Assembly (NCBI GenBank): GCA_945883625.1
Contig: CAMCXW010000027.1
Span: 1 to 32,413, forward strand
Length of the DNA stretch: 32,413 bases
Source: Spirosoma fluviale
Lineage (GTDB): Bacteria > Bacteroidota > Bacteroidia > Cytophagales > Spirosomataceae
Direction: 5' to 3'
Below, in pieces: positions 17,866-25,621 of the stretch. Every line of letters begins with the position of its first letter. The stretch's first letter is position 1. The notes below the pieces were generated by a model. That model saw only the letters and a program-made list of their open reading frames with translations, had not been told where the DNA came from and searched no databases. Position numbers and translations under genes: made by a program.

Positions 17866-19146
17866 ATGAATAAAATAGGAACGTACCGCTGGCGAATTTG
17901 CGCTTTGCTCTTTTTCGCTACGACGATTAATTACTTGGATCGCCAGGTGATTGGTCTGTTGAAACCAGTCTTAGAAGATCAGTTCAACTGGTCAGAGACT
18001 GATTATTCGAATATTGTCATCACTTTTCAGGCGGCGTATGCCATCGGTTTATTGGGGTTTGGTGGGATCATTGATCGCATTGGAACTAAGCTTGGTTATT
18101 CAATTTCGATTATTGTTTGGAGTATTGCAGCGATGTTACATGCCATGGCAACAGGTACCTTAAGTTTTGCATTTATGCGTGGGTTGTTGGGCTTAGGCGA
18201 GGCGGGTAATTTCCCGGCGGCGATTAAGACAACGGCTGAATGGTTTCCTAAAAATGAACGCGCGTTAGCGACGGGAATATTTAATTCGGGAGCGAATATT
18301 GGGGCCGTGGCTGCTCCTATTTTAGTGCCTTGGATTTTAGGTATTTACGGCTGGGAAATGGCTTTTATTGTCACTGGGGCCATTGGATTTATTTGGTTGA
18401 TTTTCTGGTGGTTTTACTATGAGGTTCCTTTGAAACACAAGATGCTTTCTAAGGAAGAGTTCGATTACATACATGCCGACAAAGAGGAGAAAGATGAAAA
18501 TCAGGATCCGATTAAATGGGGACGGTTATTTGGGTTTAAACAAACGTATGCATTTGTATTTGGAAAGATGTTAACGGATCCTATTTGGTGGTTTTTCTTG
18601 TTCTGGTTGCCTTCGTATTTCAGTGAGCGCTTCCAATTAGATTTGAAAAAGCCGAGTTTGGAACTAATTATTGTATACACAGCAACGACCATTGGAAGTA
18701 TCGGTGGAGGATGGATGTCTGGCTATTTGATTAACAAGGGATGGCCATCATTCAAGGCGCGTAAGTATTCGATGCTGGGATTTGCCTTGGCAGTTGTGCC
18801 GATTATGTTGGCGCGTTACTGTGAAAACATCTGGCAAGCTGTTGCCTTAATTTCCTTGGCAGCGGCCGCGCATCAGGCTTGGAGTGCGAATATTTATTCG
18901 ATTGCGACAGACATGTTCCCGAAGAAGGCCGTTAGTTCGGTGATTGGTATTGGAGGGATGGCTGGATCTGTGGGTGGTATTTTCTTTCCTATGATCGTAG
19001 GGGCACTACTTGATAAATATAAGTTATTAGGTAATATCAATGATGGCTATAATATCATCTTCTTACTGTGTGGAAGCGCCTATATATTGGCTTGGGCGAT
19101 CATTTACACCATAGCTCCGAAACTGGAGACGGCGAATATCGATTAA
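17866..19146 (+). CDS. exuT: Hexuronate transporter, MFS (ExuT-like)
   Basis: This 426-residue major facilitator of the anion:cation symporter family has about twelve membrane segments. Family marks are INYLDRQVIGLLKPVL in the first helix, the loop motif GGIIDRIGTKLGY, and GLLGLGEAGNFPAAIKTTAE followed by WFPKNERALATGIFNSGANI. These match ExuT-type galacturonate/glucuronate transporters. It ends the uxaB-uxaC-kdgK-eda operon, 21 bp downstream of the aldolase, and supplies the substrate. No outer-membrane SusCD pair or polysaccharide lyase is linked, so it probably handles free uronates or products of a locus elsewhere. Confidence 0.9.
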   Translation: MNKIGTYRWRICALLFFATTINYLDRQVIGLLKPVLEDQFNWSETDYSNIVITFQAAYAIGLLGFGGIIDRIGTKLGYSISIIVWSIAAMLHAMATGTLSFAFMRGLLGLGEAGNFPAAIKTTAEWFPKNERALATGIFNSGANIGAVAAPILVPWILGIYGWEMAFIVTGAIGFIWLIFWWFYYEVPLKHKMLSKEEFDYIHADKEEKDENQDPIKWGRLFGFKQTYAFVFGKMLTDPIWWFFLFWLPSYFSERFQLDLKKPSLELIIVYTATTIGSIGGGWMSGYLINKGWPSFKARKYSMLGFALAVVPIMLARYCENIWQAVALISLAAAAHQAWSANIYSIATDMFPKKAVSSVIGIGGMAGSVGGIFFPMIVGALLDKYKLLGNINDGYNIIFLLCGSAYILAWAIIYTIAPKLETANID

Positions 19147-19176
19147 TTGATATACTATTTTTTGTATGGGTACGTT

Positions 19177-19209
19177 AGCTTTGGCACACCTTAAAGGTGT
19201 GCCAAAGCT
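19177..19209. other. Perfect 15-bp hairpin after exuT
   Basis: AGCTTTGGCACACCT (19177-19191) and its exact complement (19195-19209) flank a 3-nt loop, 30 bp after the exuT stop. No T run follows on either strand, so it is not a canonical intrinsic terminator. It may stabilise or end the hexuronate mRNA, or be a palindromic protein-binding site for the next gene. Confidence 0.8.
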
Positions 19210-19263
19210 TAAGAGTTTACGATTTCATAATGCTCTGTTAATTCAGGCCTTACATACGGCGTG

Positions 19264-19271
19264 TATTTTTG
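19264..19271 (+). promoter_or_regulatory. Candidate -7 box for metallophosphatase gene
   Basis: TATTTTTG matches the TAnnTTTG element. No TTTG lies 19 bp upstream, so support is partial. Transcription would start near 19276, downstream of a possible TTG start (19269) and just before the ATG at 19290, which favours the ATG. Confidence 0.35.
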
Positions 19272-19289
19272 TTAAACGAAATACATGCC

Positions 19290-20105
19290 ATGCGGCCAAC
19301 TTACAAGACAATCGTCATCTCCGACTTACACTTAGGGAGTAAAGGAGCAAAAGCCAAAGAAGTAAATGATTTCCTACGCGCAAATTCTTGTCATCAACTG
19401 ATTCTCAATGGAGACATCATCGATGGCTGGCAATTGAAAAAGGGAGGTTCTTGGAAAAAGAAACATACCGGATTCTTTCGCGCCGTCCTTAAAATGATGG
19501 ACCGTTTTGATACGGAAGTTATTTATCTGCGCGGTAACCACGATGACTTTTTAGATCAGATTCTGCCTTTGAAAATTGGGAAGCAATTTTCGATCCGACA
19601 AGATTACATGCTATCTACGCATGGCAAAAAGTACTTTATCACCCACGGCGATATTTTCGATAGCATCACAAGCCAAATGAAATGGCTAGCTTATCTAGGG
19701 GATATCGGCTACACGTTTTTATTGTGGCTGAACAAGTGGTATAACCAATACCGCACTTGGCAAGGCAAACCCTATTATTCTTTATCTCAAGTTATCAAGC
19801 AAAAGGTTAAGGCAGCCGTGAATTTTATCTCCGATTTCGAGGAGAAATTAGCGGAACTAGCGAAAGCAAAAGGTGCCGATGGCATTATTTGTGGACATAT
19901 TCACAAAGCAGAAATCAAACAAATAGACGGAATCACCTACATGAACTCAGGGGATTGGGTAGAGTCTTTAACCGCACTAGTGGAAACACATGAAGGTGAA
20001 TGGCAATTAATTGATTACCCAGCTATTGACATATCTAATGATTTAATAGAAATTTTATGGGAAGGTTCATCTTTACCGTCCAAGGCGAAGGTCGCGGCCA
20101 TTTAA
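19290..20105 (+). CDS. UDP-2,3-diacylglucosamine diphosphatase-like metallophosphatase (COG2908)
   Basis: This calcineurin-like phosphoesterase is 271 residues from the ATG at 19290; the frame extends to a TTG at 19269 but that lies within the candidate promoter. All five metal motifs are visible: SDLHLGS (D12, H14), NGDIIDGW (D42), LRGNHDDF (N83, H84), ITHGD, and CGHIHKAEI. COG2908 includes LpxH, which cleaves UDP-diacylglucosamine in lipid A synthesis, and this is the usual annotation. The Bacteroidota group paired with a glycosyltransferase may have a different envelope-lipid substrate. Its last 49 bases overlap the next gene, implying tight coupling. Confidence 0.82.
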   Translation: MRPTYKTIVISDLHLGSKGAKAKEVNDFLRANSCHQLILNGDIIDGWQLKKGGSWKKKHTGFFRAVLKMMDRFDTEVIYLRGNHDDFLDQILPLKIGKQFSIRQDYMLSTHGKKYFITHGDIFDSITSQMKWLAYLGDIGYTFLLWLNKWYNQYRTWQGKPYYSLSQVIKQKVKAAVNFISDFEEKLAELAKAKGADGIICGHIHKAEIKQIDGITYMNSGDWVESLTALVETHEGEWQLIDYPAIDISNDLIEILWEGSSLPSKAKVAAI

Positions 20106-21199
20106 CGCAAGCGATCTCCTTAACTCAGATTGCCCAGGAAGCTGGGCATGAAATAGTCGGTTATGCCGTTGGTTCATTCCAAGGAAGGAAGATTCCACCC
20201 TTTTTTGCCCAATTTATAGGCAACACCCCCCTCATTCAATACGAAAGTCCATCCATCAATTACGGCAAAGGGAAGTCGGTGCAACTCGGGAAAACTGCCC
20301 TTCAGGCCTTTACGAAATTTGGTACCTACTGGAAAAGCGCGGCCCAATTAGGTGATTTCATTAACGCATTACAACCCGATGGAATCGTTAACTTCTATGA
20401 ATCTATCACCGGATTATATAATCTAAAATCAGGTTCTAAGGTCCCCTGCATGTCGGTAGGTCATCAATACCTATTGCTGAGTGACCATTTTGAAACGATT
20501 CCAGAAAAAGCGGTAGATCGATTTTTACTGAATATCAATACCAAAATTACGGCGATTGGTTCCAGCAAATTATTGGGATTGTCCTTCCGTTCTATGCCGA
20601 ATGACCTCAAACGCAATATCATTACCGTTCCCCCTTTATTACGCCAAGAAGTTAAAGCAATCCAACCGCAATCAGGAGAAAGGTGGTTGGCCTATTTAAC
20701 ACATTACCGACTAGCGGATGAAATCATGGCTTGGTCGTCACTAAATCCTGAGGTGAAATTGGATTGTTTTTGGGATAATCCTACGCGCAAAACAGCATAC
20801 CAATTTTCAGATTCGTTGACCTTCCATCCCATAGATGCCGAAAAATACCTAATCAAAATGACACACTGTGCGGGGTTAATTTCAACTGCAGGGTTTGAGT
20901 CGGTAGCTGAGGCGATGTACTTGGGCAAACCTGTCATGATGGTTCCTGTACCGAATCACATTGAACAAATGATTAATGCGCATGATGGGGAATTATCTGG
21001 TGCCGGGGTTCAGGCGCGTAGCTTTGACCTAACTATTTTTAAAGACTATTTACCGAAGCATACCTCGGTCCAAGATACCTTCCAGCACTGGGTGACGCAG
21101 GCAAATTTTGCCTATCACATGACAGATTTAATTCGTAAACCAGCAGCAGATGCTACATTCAGTCCCCGCAATGAAGAGGGCTTATCCACAAGCTGGTAA
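20057..21199 (+). CDS. GT-B glycosyltransferase (MurG/GT28-like)
   Basis: The 380-residue protein starts MGRFIFTVQGEGRGHLTQAI. Its glycine-rich GEGRGH loop is typical of the N-terminal domain of MurG/UDP-glycosyltransferase-type GT-B enzymes. The C-terminal half carries the donor-site signature GLISTAGFESVAEAMYLGKPVMMVP, followed by HIEQMINA. There is no signal peptide or clear membrane helix, so it probably works at the inner face of the membrane on a lipid or lipid-linked sugar. The ATG at 20057 lies 49 bp inside the preceding phosphatase gene; the GEGRGH loop next to it supports this start. Donor and acceptor are unknown. Confidence 0.82.
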   Translation: MGRFIFTVQGEGRGHLTQAISLTQIAQEAGHEIVGYAVGSFQGRKIPPFFAQFIGNTPLIQYESPSINYGKGKSVQLGKTALQAFTKFGTYWKSAAQLGDFINALQPDGIVNFYESITGLYNLKSGSKVPCMSVGHQYLLLSDHFETIPEKAVDRFLLNINTKITAIGSSKLLGLSFRSMPNDLKRNIITVPPLLRQEVKAIQPQSGERWLAYLTHYRLADEIMAWSSLNPEVKLDCFWDNPTRKTAYQFSDSLTFHPIDAEKYLIKMTHCAGLISTAGFESVAEAMYLGKPVMMVPVPNHIEQMINAHDGELSGAGVQARSFDLTIFKDYLPKHTSVQDTFQHWVTQANFAYHMTDLIRKPAADATFSPRNEEGLSTSW

Positions 21200-21232
21200 A
21201 AGAGCGTTTAATTTAATGATGAAGTAAAAACA

Positions 21233-21261
21233 AAAGCCGAAGGAATATTTCCCTCGGCTTT
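21233..21261. terminator. Bidirectional terminator between convergent genes
   Basis: AAAGCCGA (21233-21240) pairs with TCGGCTTT (21254-21261). After one mismatch the stem continues GGAAT/ATTCC-like inward to a tiny loop. On the minus strand the hairpin is followed by TGTTTTTAC, on the plus strand by CTTGATTT. It lies between the plus-strand glycosyltransferase and the minus-strand phosphate transporter. Confidence 0.8.
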
Positions 21262-21283
21262 CTTGATTTATGAACTGTTTTAC

Positions 21284-22741
21284 TTACCCCGAAATCCAGC
21301 GGAAGAAAACAAATAGGGCTGCGGAAAGTATAATGGTAACAGGAAGCGTTAAGATCCAAGCCATCACAATATTTTTAACCGTACCTCCTTGCAAATTCTT
21401 AATGCCGCGATTGGCAACCATCGTACCTGCGATACCTGATGATAATACGTGTGTTGTACTTACTGGCCATTTATAGGCCGTCGCTAAACCAATAGTTAAG
21501 GATGCGATTAATTCAGCAGAAGCTCCTTGGGCATATGTCAAATGGTTTTTACCAATCTTTTCTCCGATAGTCACTACAATTCGTTTCCAGCCAACCATCG
21601 TGCCAAGACCAAGTGATAACGCAACAATCCACATCACCCAAGCGGGAGCGAAATCGGTAACGCCAGCCATTCCACTTGATGAGCTAGAACCGAAGCTAAA
21701 GAAAGGAGCTTTTTTACCGGCAGTCGCTTTTTGGAAAGCATTCAAATCAGAGGGAGATAGCGCAACAGATTCACTTTCAATCAACTTCTTCGAATTTTTA
21801 TTGATGGTCAAAGCTGCTTTACGGATATCAAATTTTTGTGCAGTCGTCATATTAGCTGCCGTCAAGCCATCCGCTAATATAAGTTTCAATTCAGCACTCG
21901 ATTGGAGCACTTTATGGTAACTCTCAACTTCCTTTTCTGACAAGGGAAGCGTATCAATTTTAGCCACAATTTGCTGAACCTGAACTAAGCTAGCTTTCAC
22001 TTCAGGAATATTCAAATTTGTATTCACCGCAAAATACCCGGGTAAAAAAGCAATCAAAATAACCATGACTAAACCAATCCCTTTTTGGCCATCATTCCGT
22101 CCATGGAAAAAAGAAACCAAGGTACATGTAGCAACTAAAATAGCGCGAATCCACATCGGTGGCGGTGTGTCTTTTTTAGGCTCTTTGAATATATCCTTAT
22201 TTTTAACCGTTTTTTTCAAAATGTACATCAGGATAATGGCTAAAGCAAAACCAAAAATTGGAGATAATAGCAACGCCTGACCAATCTCAATAGCCTTATC
22301 CCAGTTGATGGCCGAAATACCTTTATTCGAATTTTCGGGCAACAAGGCATGCCCTACCCCAATACCAATAATAGACCCGATTAACGTATGTGAACTAGAC
22401 GCTGGAATACCTAAATACCAGGTACCTAGATTCCATAAAATGGCGGAGAATAAAAGCGCGAGTGCCATCGCCATGGAATGATACACATTGGAATCAATGA
22501 GCAGTTCGGTGGGGAGGAGCCCAATAATACTCATGGTGACACCAACACCCCCCGTTAAAAGTCCCAAGAAGTTCATAAAACCTGACCAAACAACGGCTTG
22601 CGACGGCTTTAAGGAATGCGTGTAAATAACAGTTGCTACCGCATTGGCTGTATCATGAAAACCGTTTACAAATTCGAATGCACATGCCGCTAACAAGCAG
22701 AAAAATAGCAAAAATAAAAGGGTGGGATCTAATCCAAACAT
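21284..22741 (-). CDS. pit: Inorganic phosphate transporter, PiT family
   Basis: This 485-residue membrane protein of the PiT/SLC20 family carries out low-affinity phosphate uptake driven by an ion gradient. The two inverted family repeats are visible: FVNGFHDTANAVAT (about 25-37) with GIPASSSHTLIGSIIGIGVG in the N-terminal half, and AQGASAELIASL with WPVSTTHVLSSGIAGTMVANRG in the C-terminal half. A variant phosphate motif, FFHGRNDGQKGIG, lies in the middle. About residues 240-350 form a long, mostly polar, probably helical insertion between the two membrane halves. No DUF47/PhoU-like partner gene is adjacent. Confidence 0.93.
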   Translation of the reverse strand: MFGLDPTLLFLLFFCLLAACAFEFVNGFHDTANAVATVIYTHSLKPSQAVVWSGFMNFLGLLTGGVGVTMSIIGLLPTELLIDSNVYHSMAMALALLFSAILWNLGTWYLGIPASSSHTLIGSIIGIGVGHALLPENSNKGISAINWDKAIEIGQALLLSPIFGFALAIILMYILKKTVKNKDIFKEPKKDTPPPMWIRAILVATCTLVSFFHGRNDGQKGIGLVMVILIAFLPGYFAVNTNLNIPEVKASLVQVQQIVAKIDTLPLSEKEVESYHKVLQSSAELKLILADGLTAANMTTAQKFDIRKAALTINKNSKKLIESESVALSPSDLNAFQKATAGKKAPFFSFGSSSSSGMAGVTDFAPAWVMWIVALSLGLGTMVGWKRIVVTIGEKIGKNHLTYAQGASAELIASLTIGLATAYKWPVSTTHVLSSGIAGTMVANRGIKNLQGGTVKNIVMAWILTLPVTIILSAALFVFFRWISG

Positions 22742-22776
22742 ATGCTTTCGATGAAGGTAATTCTAAAAATTAAAAA

Positions 22777-22784
22777 CAAAAATA
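22777..22784 (-). promoter_or_regulatory. Candidate -7 box for pit
   Basis: Read on the minus strand this is TATTTTTG, matching TAnnTTTG, 36 bp before the pit start codon. No exact TTTG lies 19 bp further upstream. The rest of the 229-bp divergent spacer is AT-rich and shows no other recognised element apart from the hairpin at 22950-22968. Confidence 0.4.
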
Positions 22785-22949
22785 TAATAATCTTTACACT
22801 TTGGCATTAAGGAATTGTTAAATGCCTCATTTTAGCAGATCCTGCCCTCAATATGACCAAATTATTACTCACTAGTCTTTAATTATAACAAATCCATAAA
22901 ATTCAAGAAATACCCCAATAATGCAAATTGCCGACTTTTGCATTGCACT

Positions 22950-22968
22950 AAGAACTTAAACAGTTCTT
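22950..22968 (+). other. Hairpin abutting metallophosphoesterase start
   Basis: AAGAACT (22950-22956) and AGTTCTT (22962-22968) are perfect complements around a 5-nt loop and end two bases before the ATG at 22971. A GACTTTTG box (22933-22940), one mismatch from TAnnTTTG, lies just upstream and could drive this operon. The hairpin could then form in the very short leader and affect translation. Confidence 0.5.
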
Positions 22969-22970
22969 TA

Positions 22971-23891
22971 ATGAATAGAAGAACTTTATTACATCAATTT
23001 AGCTTTTTAGCAGGAGCATTAAGCTTACCTCAACTGGGTCAAGCCAAATCAACAACCCCTCAAAAACCCTTTCGCATTGCTCACATCACTGATGTGCATA
23101 TCATGCCGTTGATTGGTGCAGCCAAGGGATTTTCAAAATGTTTGGAACATATCCAAAATTTGCCTGTAAAACCTGATTTAATATTTAATAGCGGAGACGC
23201 CATTATGGATGCCCATCGCGGCGGACGCTCTGTAGCTGAAAAACAATGGAAGCTTTGGAATGAAGTTGTAAGTAAAGAACTATCAACGCCTATAATTCAA
23301 TCGTTAGGCAATCATGATATTTGGGTTAAAAACGAATCCCCCCAGGCAATTTTAGATGGTAAGAAGTGGGCGCTAGATGAGTTAAAAGAACCTAAAAGCT
23401 ACTTTTCCAAAGATCTTGGGTTATGGCATTTGATAAGCCTCGACAGCATTAGCCCGAATAATAAAGGAAAATGGTATACAGGAAAATTAGATGAAGAACA
23501 AATGGATTGGCTAGAAAAGGAGCTGGATTCCATTTCTACTCTTAAGCCAATCATGATCGTATCGCATATTCCTATTTTGGCTGCATGTATATTTTTTGAT
23601 GGAAATCGTTTTGAAAAAAATCAATGGAATATTCCTGGTCGGTGGATGCATGAAGATGCGAGTCAATTAAAAGACTTATTTCTAAAATACCCCAATGTAA
23701 AACTGGCAGTAAGCGGTCATATTCATTTACTTGATCGTGTTGAATACAACGGCATAACCTACTGTTGCAATGGTGCAGTCAGTGGCGCCTGGTGGGCTGG
23801 GAATTACCAACAAACCCAACCGGGATATGCCGTTATTGATTTATACCCCAACGGACATTTTACAAACACATATATAAATTATCAATCTTAA
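22971..23891 (+). CDS. Exported calcineurin-like metallophosphoesterase
   Basis: From the ATG at 22971 the product is 306 residues. The start MNRRTLLHQFSFLAGALSLP resembles a twin-arginine or Sec signal peptide with cleavage near GQA-KS, so the enzyme is probably periplasmic or cell-surface. An in-frame TTG at 22938 would bury that signal and is disfavoured. The metal motifs are HITDVHI, NSGDAIMD, LGNHDIWV, VSHIPIL and VSGHIHLLD, as in the Icc/CpdA 3',5'-cyclic nucleotide phosphodiesterase branch; however, exported members of this group need not act on cyclic nucleotides. It heads a four-gene plus-strand operon, 12 bp before the NeuB-like gene. Confidence 0.85.
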   Translation: MNRRTLLHQFSFLAGALSLPQLGQAKSTTPQKPFRIAHITDVHIMPLIGAAKGFSKCLEHIQNLPVKPDLIFNSGDAIMDAHRGGRSVAEKQWKLWNEVVSKELSTPIIQSLGNHDIWVKNESPQAILDGKKWALDELKEPKSYFSKDLGLWHLISLDSISPNNKGKWYTGKLDEEQMDWLEKELDSISTLKPIMIVSHIPILAACIFFDGNRFEKNQWNIPGRWMHEDASQLKDLFLKYPNVKLAVSGHIHLLDRVEYNGITYCCNGAVSGAWWAGNYQQTQPGYAVIDLYPNGHFTNTYINYQS

Positions 23892-23903
23892 TCAACATCG
23901 TTT

Positions 23904-24815
23904 ATGAAAACAATAACCCTAAATTCCGGAAAACAACTCGGTTTTGGAAAACCATGTTATGTGATAGCAGAAATCGGTATCAACCACAATGGATCCTTGG
24001 AAACTACAAAACAATTAATTGATGCGGCTGTTGAAGCAAAAGTAGATGCCGTGAAATTTCAAAAACGTACCCCTGAAATTTGTGTGCCAAAAGATCAATG
24101 GGAAATTATTCGTGAAACTCCATGGGGGAAAATGACCTACATAGATTATAAAAGAAAAACAGAATTTGGTATTTTAGAATATTCCGAAATTGACAATTAC
24201 TGCAAATCAAAAGGGATTGATTGGTTTGCATCTGCTTGGGATGAACCATCTGTCGATTTCATGGAACAATTTGAACCTGTTATGTACAAATTAGCTTCCG
24301 CATCTTTAACAGATGACTCGCTTATTCGTAAAATTTGTGCAACAGGTCGCCCAATCATGATTTCAACGGGTATGTCACGTATAGATGAAATCACTTTTGC
24401 CGTTGAATTAATTCGCGAATATGGAGATTATCCATTAATGATTGCTCATGCGACTTCAGCCTATCCTTGTAAACCCGAAGAATTAAATCTGCGCATGATT
24501 CATACCTTACAACACATGTATCCTGATTACATCATAGGTTATTCTGGTCATGAAACAGGCTTGAGTACGACCGTTTCTGCCGTGGCTATAGGTGCACAGT
24601 TTGTAGAACGTCACTTTACACTTGATCGTGCGATGTGGGGATCTGATCATGCAGCGTCGGTAGAACCACAAGGATTTGTGCGTTTAGTCAAAGACATCCG
24701 TGATACTGAATTAGCACTAGGTGATGGCGTTAAAGTTGTTTACGAAAGTGAAATCGGACCAATGAAAAAACTTCGCGTTAACATCACCGAAAATCGCTTA
24801 GTCGATACACTGTAA
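23904..24815 (+). CDS. NeuB-family ulosonic acid synthase without SAF domain
   Basis: This family condenses phosphoenolpyruvate with an aldose to give a 3-deoxy-2-ulosonic acid. The 303 residues cover the TIM-barrel part only: AEIGINHNGS (22-31), VDAVKFQKRTP (47-57), KLASASLTDDSL, ISTGMSRIDEI, AHATSAYPC, GYSGHETG (H215), VERHFTLD (H237) and WGSDHAASVEP (H249). Known sialic, legionaminic and pseudaminic synthases are about 340-350 residues with a C-terminal antifreeze-like SAF domain that reaches over the partner's active site; here it is absent and the protein stops soon after the barrel. The motifs GYSGHE and WGSDHAA also differ from the usual GYSDHT and PGPDHKAS. A non-standard substrate is therefore likely. 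The hydroxylase gene follows five bases on. Confidence 0.87.
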   Translation: MKTITLNSGKQLGFGKPCYVIAEIGINHNGSLETTKQLIDAAVEAKVDAVKFQKRTPEICVPKDQWEIIRETPWGKMTYIDYKRKTEFGILEYSEIDNYCKSKGIDWFASAWDEPSVDFMEQFEPVMYKLASASLTDDSLIRKICATGRPIMISTGMSRIDEITFAVELIREYGDYPLMIAHATSAYPCKPEELNLRMIHTLQHMYPDYIIGYSGHETGLSTTVSAVAIGAQFVERHFTLDRAMWGSDHAASVEPQGFVRLVKDIRDTELALGDGVKVVYESEIGPMKKLRVNITENRLVDTL

Positions 24816-24820
24816 TCCAT

Positions 24821-25621
24821 ATGACGTTTAGCGTAACACAAATTTGTTCGCTTTTACTCGTAGCGGGAACTATCACACTTATTTACTTGGAAAGGAAATT
24901 CCCCTACCGTAGGGGAATTCCTTTTTTTAGAGATGGTTTTTGGACAGACGTAATAGGCTATACAATTATCCAAAGCTTCCTATTAAAAATTGTCATTTTT
25001 GACTACATCATTTTACCCATGCAAGGTAGAATGACTTGGGACGGATTGCCTCAAATTTCCACTTGGCCAGTATTACTGCAAGTATTATTCTTTTTAATTA
25101 CGCATGACTTCTATATCTATTGGTTTCATCGGTGGCAGCATGCCAACAAGTTTTTATGGCGTACCCATGAGGCGCATCATTCAAATGAACAAGTAGACTG
25201 GATAGCAGGCATGCGATCACATACTGTCGAAATTATTATCAATCAAACGGTTGAATTTTTACCAATTATTATTTTGGGGGCTGACCCTGTAGTTATTCCT
25301 ATAAAGGGGTTAATCGATGGGCTTTGGGGGATGTTGATTCATGCGAATATCAATTTCAGTTTTGGAAAACTTAAATATATTCTGAACGGCCCTGAATACC
25401 ATTTATGGCATCATGCGGATCATCAAGATGTTTTTCACGCGAATTTTGCAACGAAATTTAGTATTTGGGATACGATTTTTGGAACTTTATACGAAACTTC
25501 AAAGAAGCCAATTCATTGGGGATTGTACTATGAGTTTCCTAAAAATTATTTTGCCCAACACCTATACGCCTTTTACAGATGGACTTTTCAAGCCAAAGAA
25601 AAAATAAAAAATGATGACTAA
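24821..25621 (+). CDS. Sterol desaturase / fatty acid hydroxylase family protein
   Basis: The 266-residue integral membrane protein has the full set of di-iron histidine motifs of the superfamily: HDFYIYWFHRWQH (H95, H103, H107), THEAHHS (H116, H119, H120), H174 in LIHANI, and HLWHHADH with VFHANF (H194, H197, H198, H201, H206). Hydrophobic helices flank these at about 5-22, 43-66, 82-102 and 140-175. Members hydroxylate or desaturate lipids, sphingolipid bases, carotenoids or ether lipids; the substrate cannot be read from sequence. It sits between the NeuB-like gene and an SMR gene that it overlaps by 11 bp. Confidence 0.88.
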   Translation: MTFSVTQICSLLLVAGTITLIYLERKFPYRRGIPFFRDGFWTDVIGYTIIQSFLLKIVIFDYIILPMQGRMTWDGLPQISTWPVLLQVLFFLITHDFYIYWFHRWQHANKFLWRTHEAHHSNEQVDWIAGMRSHTVEIIINQTVEFLPIIILGADPVVIPIKGLIDGLWGMLIHANINFSFGKLKYILNGPEYHLWHHADHQDVFHANFATKFSIWDTIFGTLYETSKKPIHWGLYYEFPKNYFAQHLYAFYRWTFQAKEKIKNDD

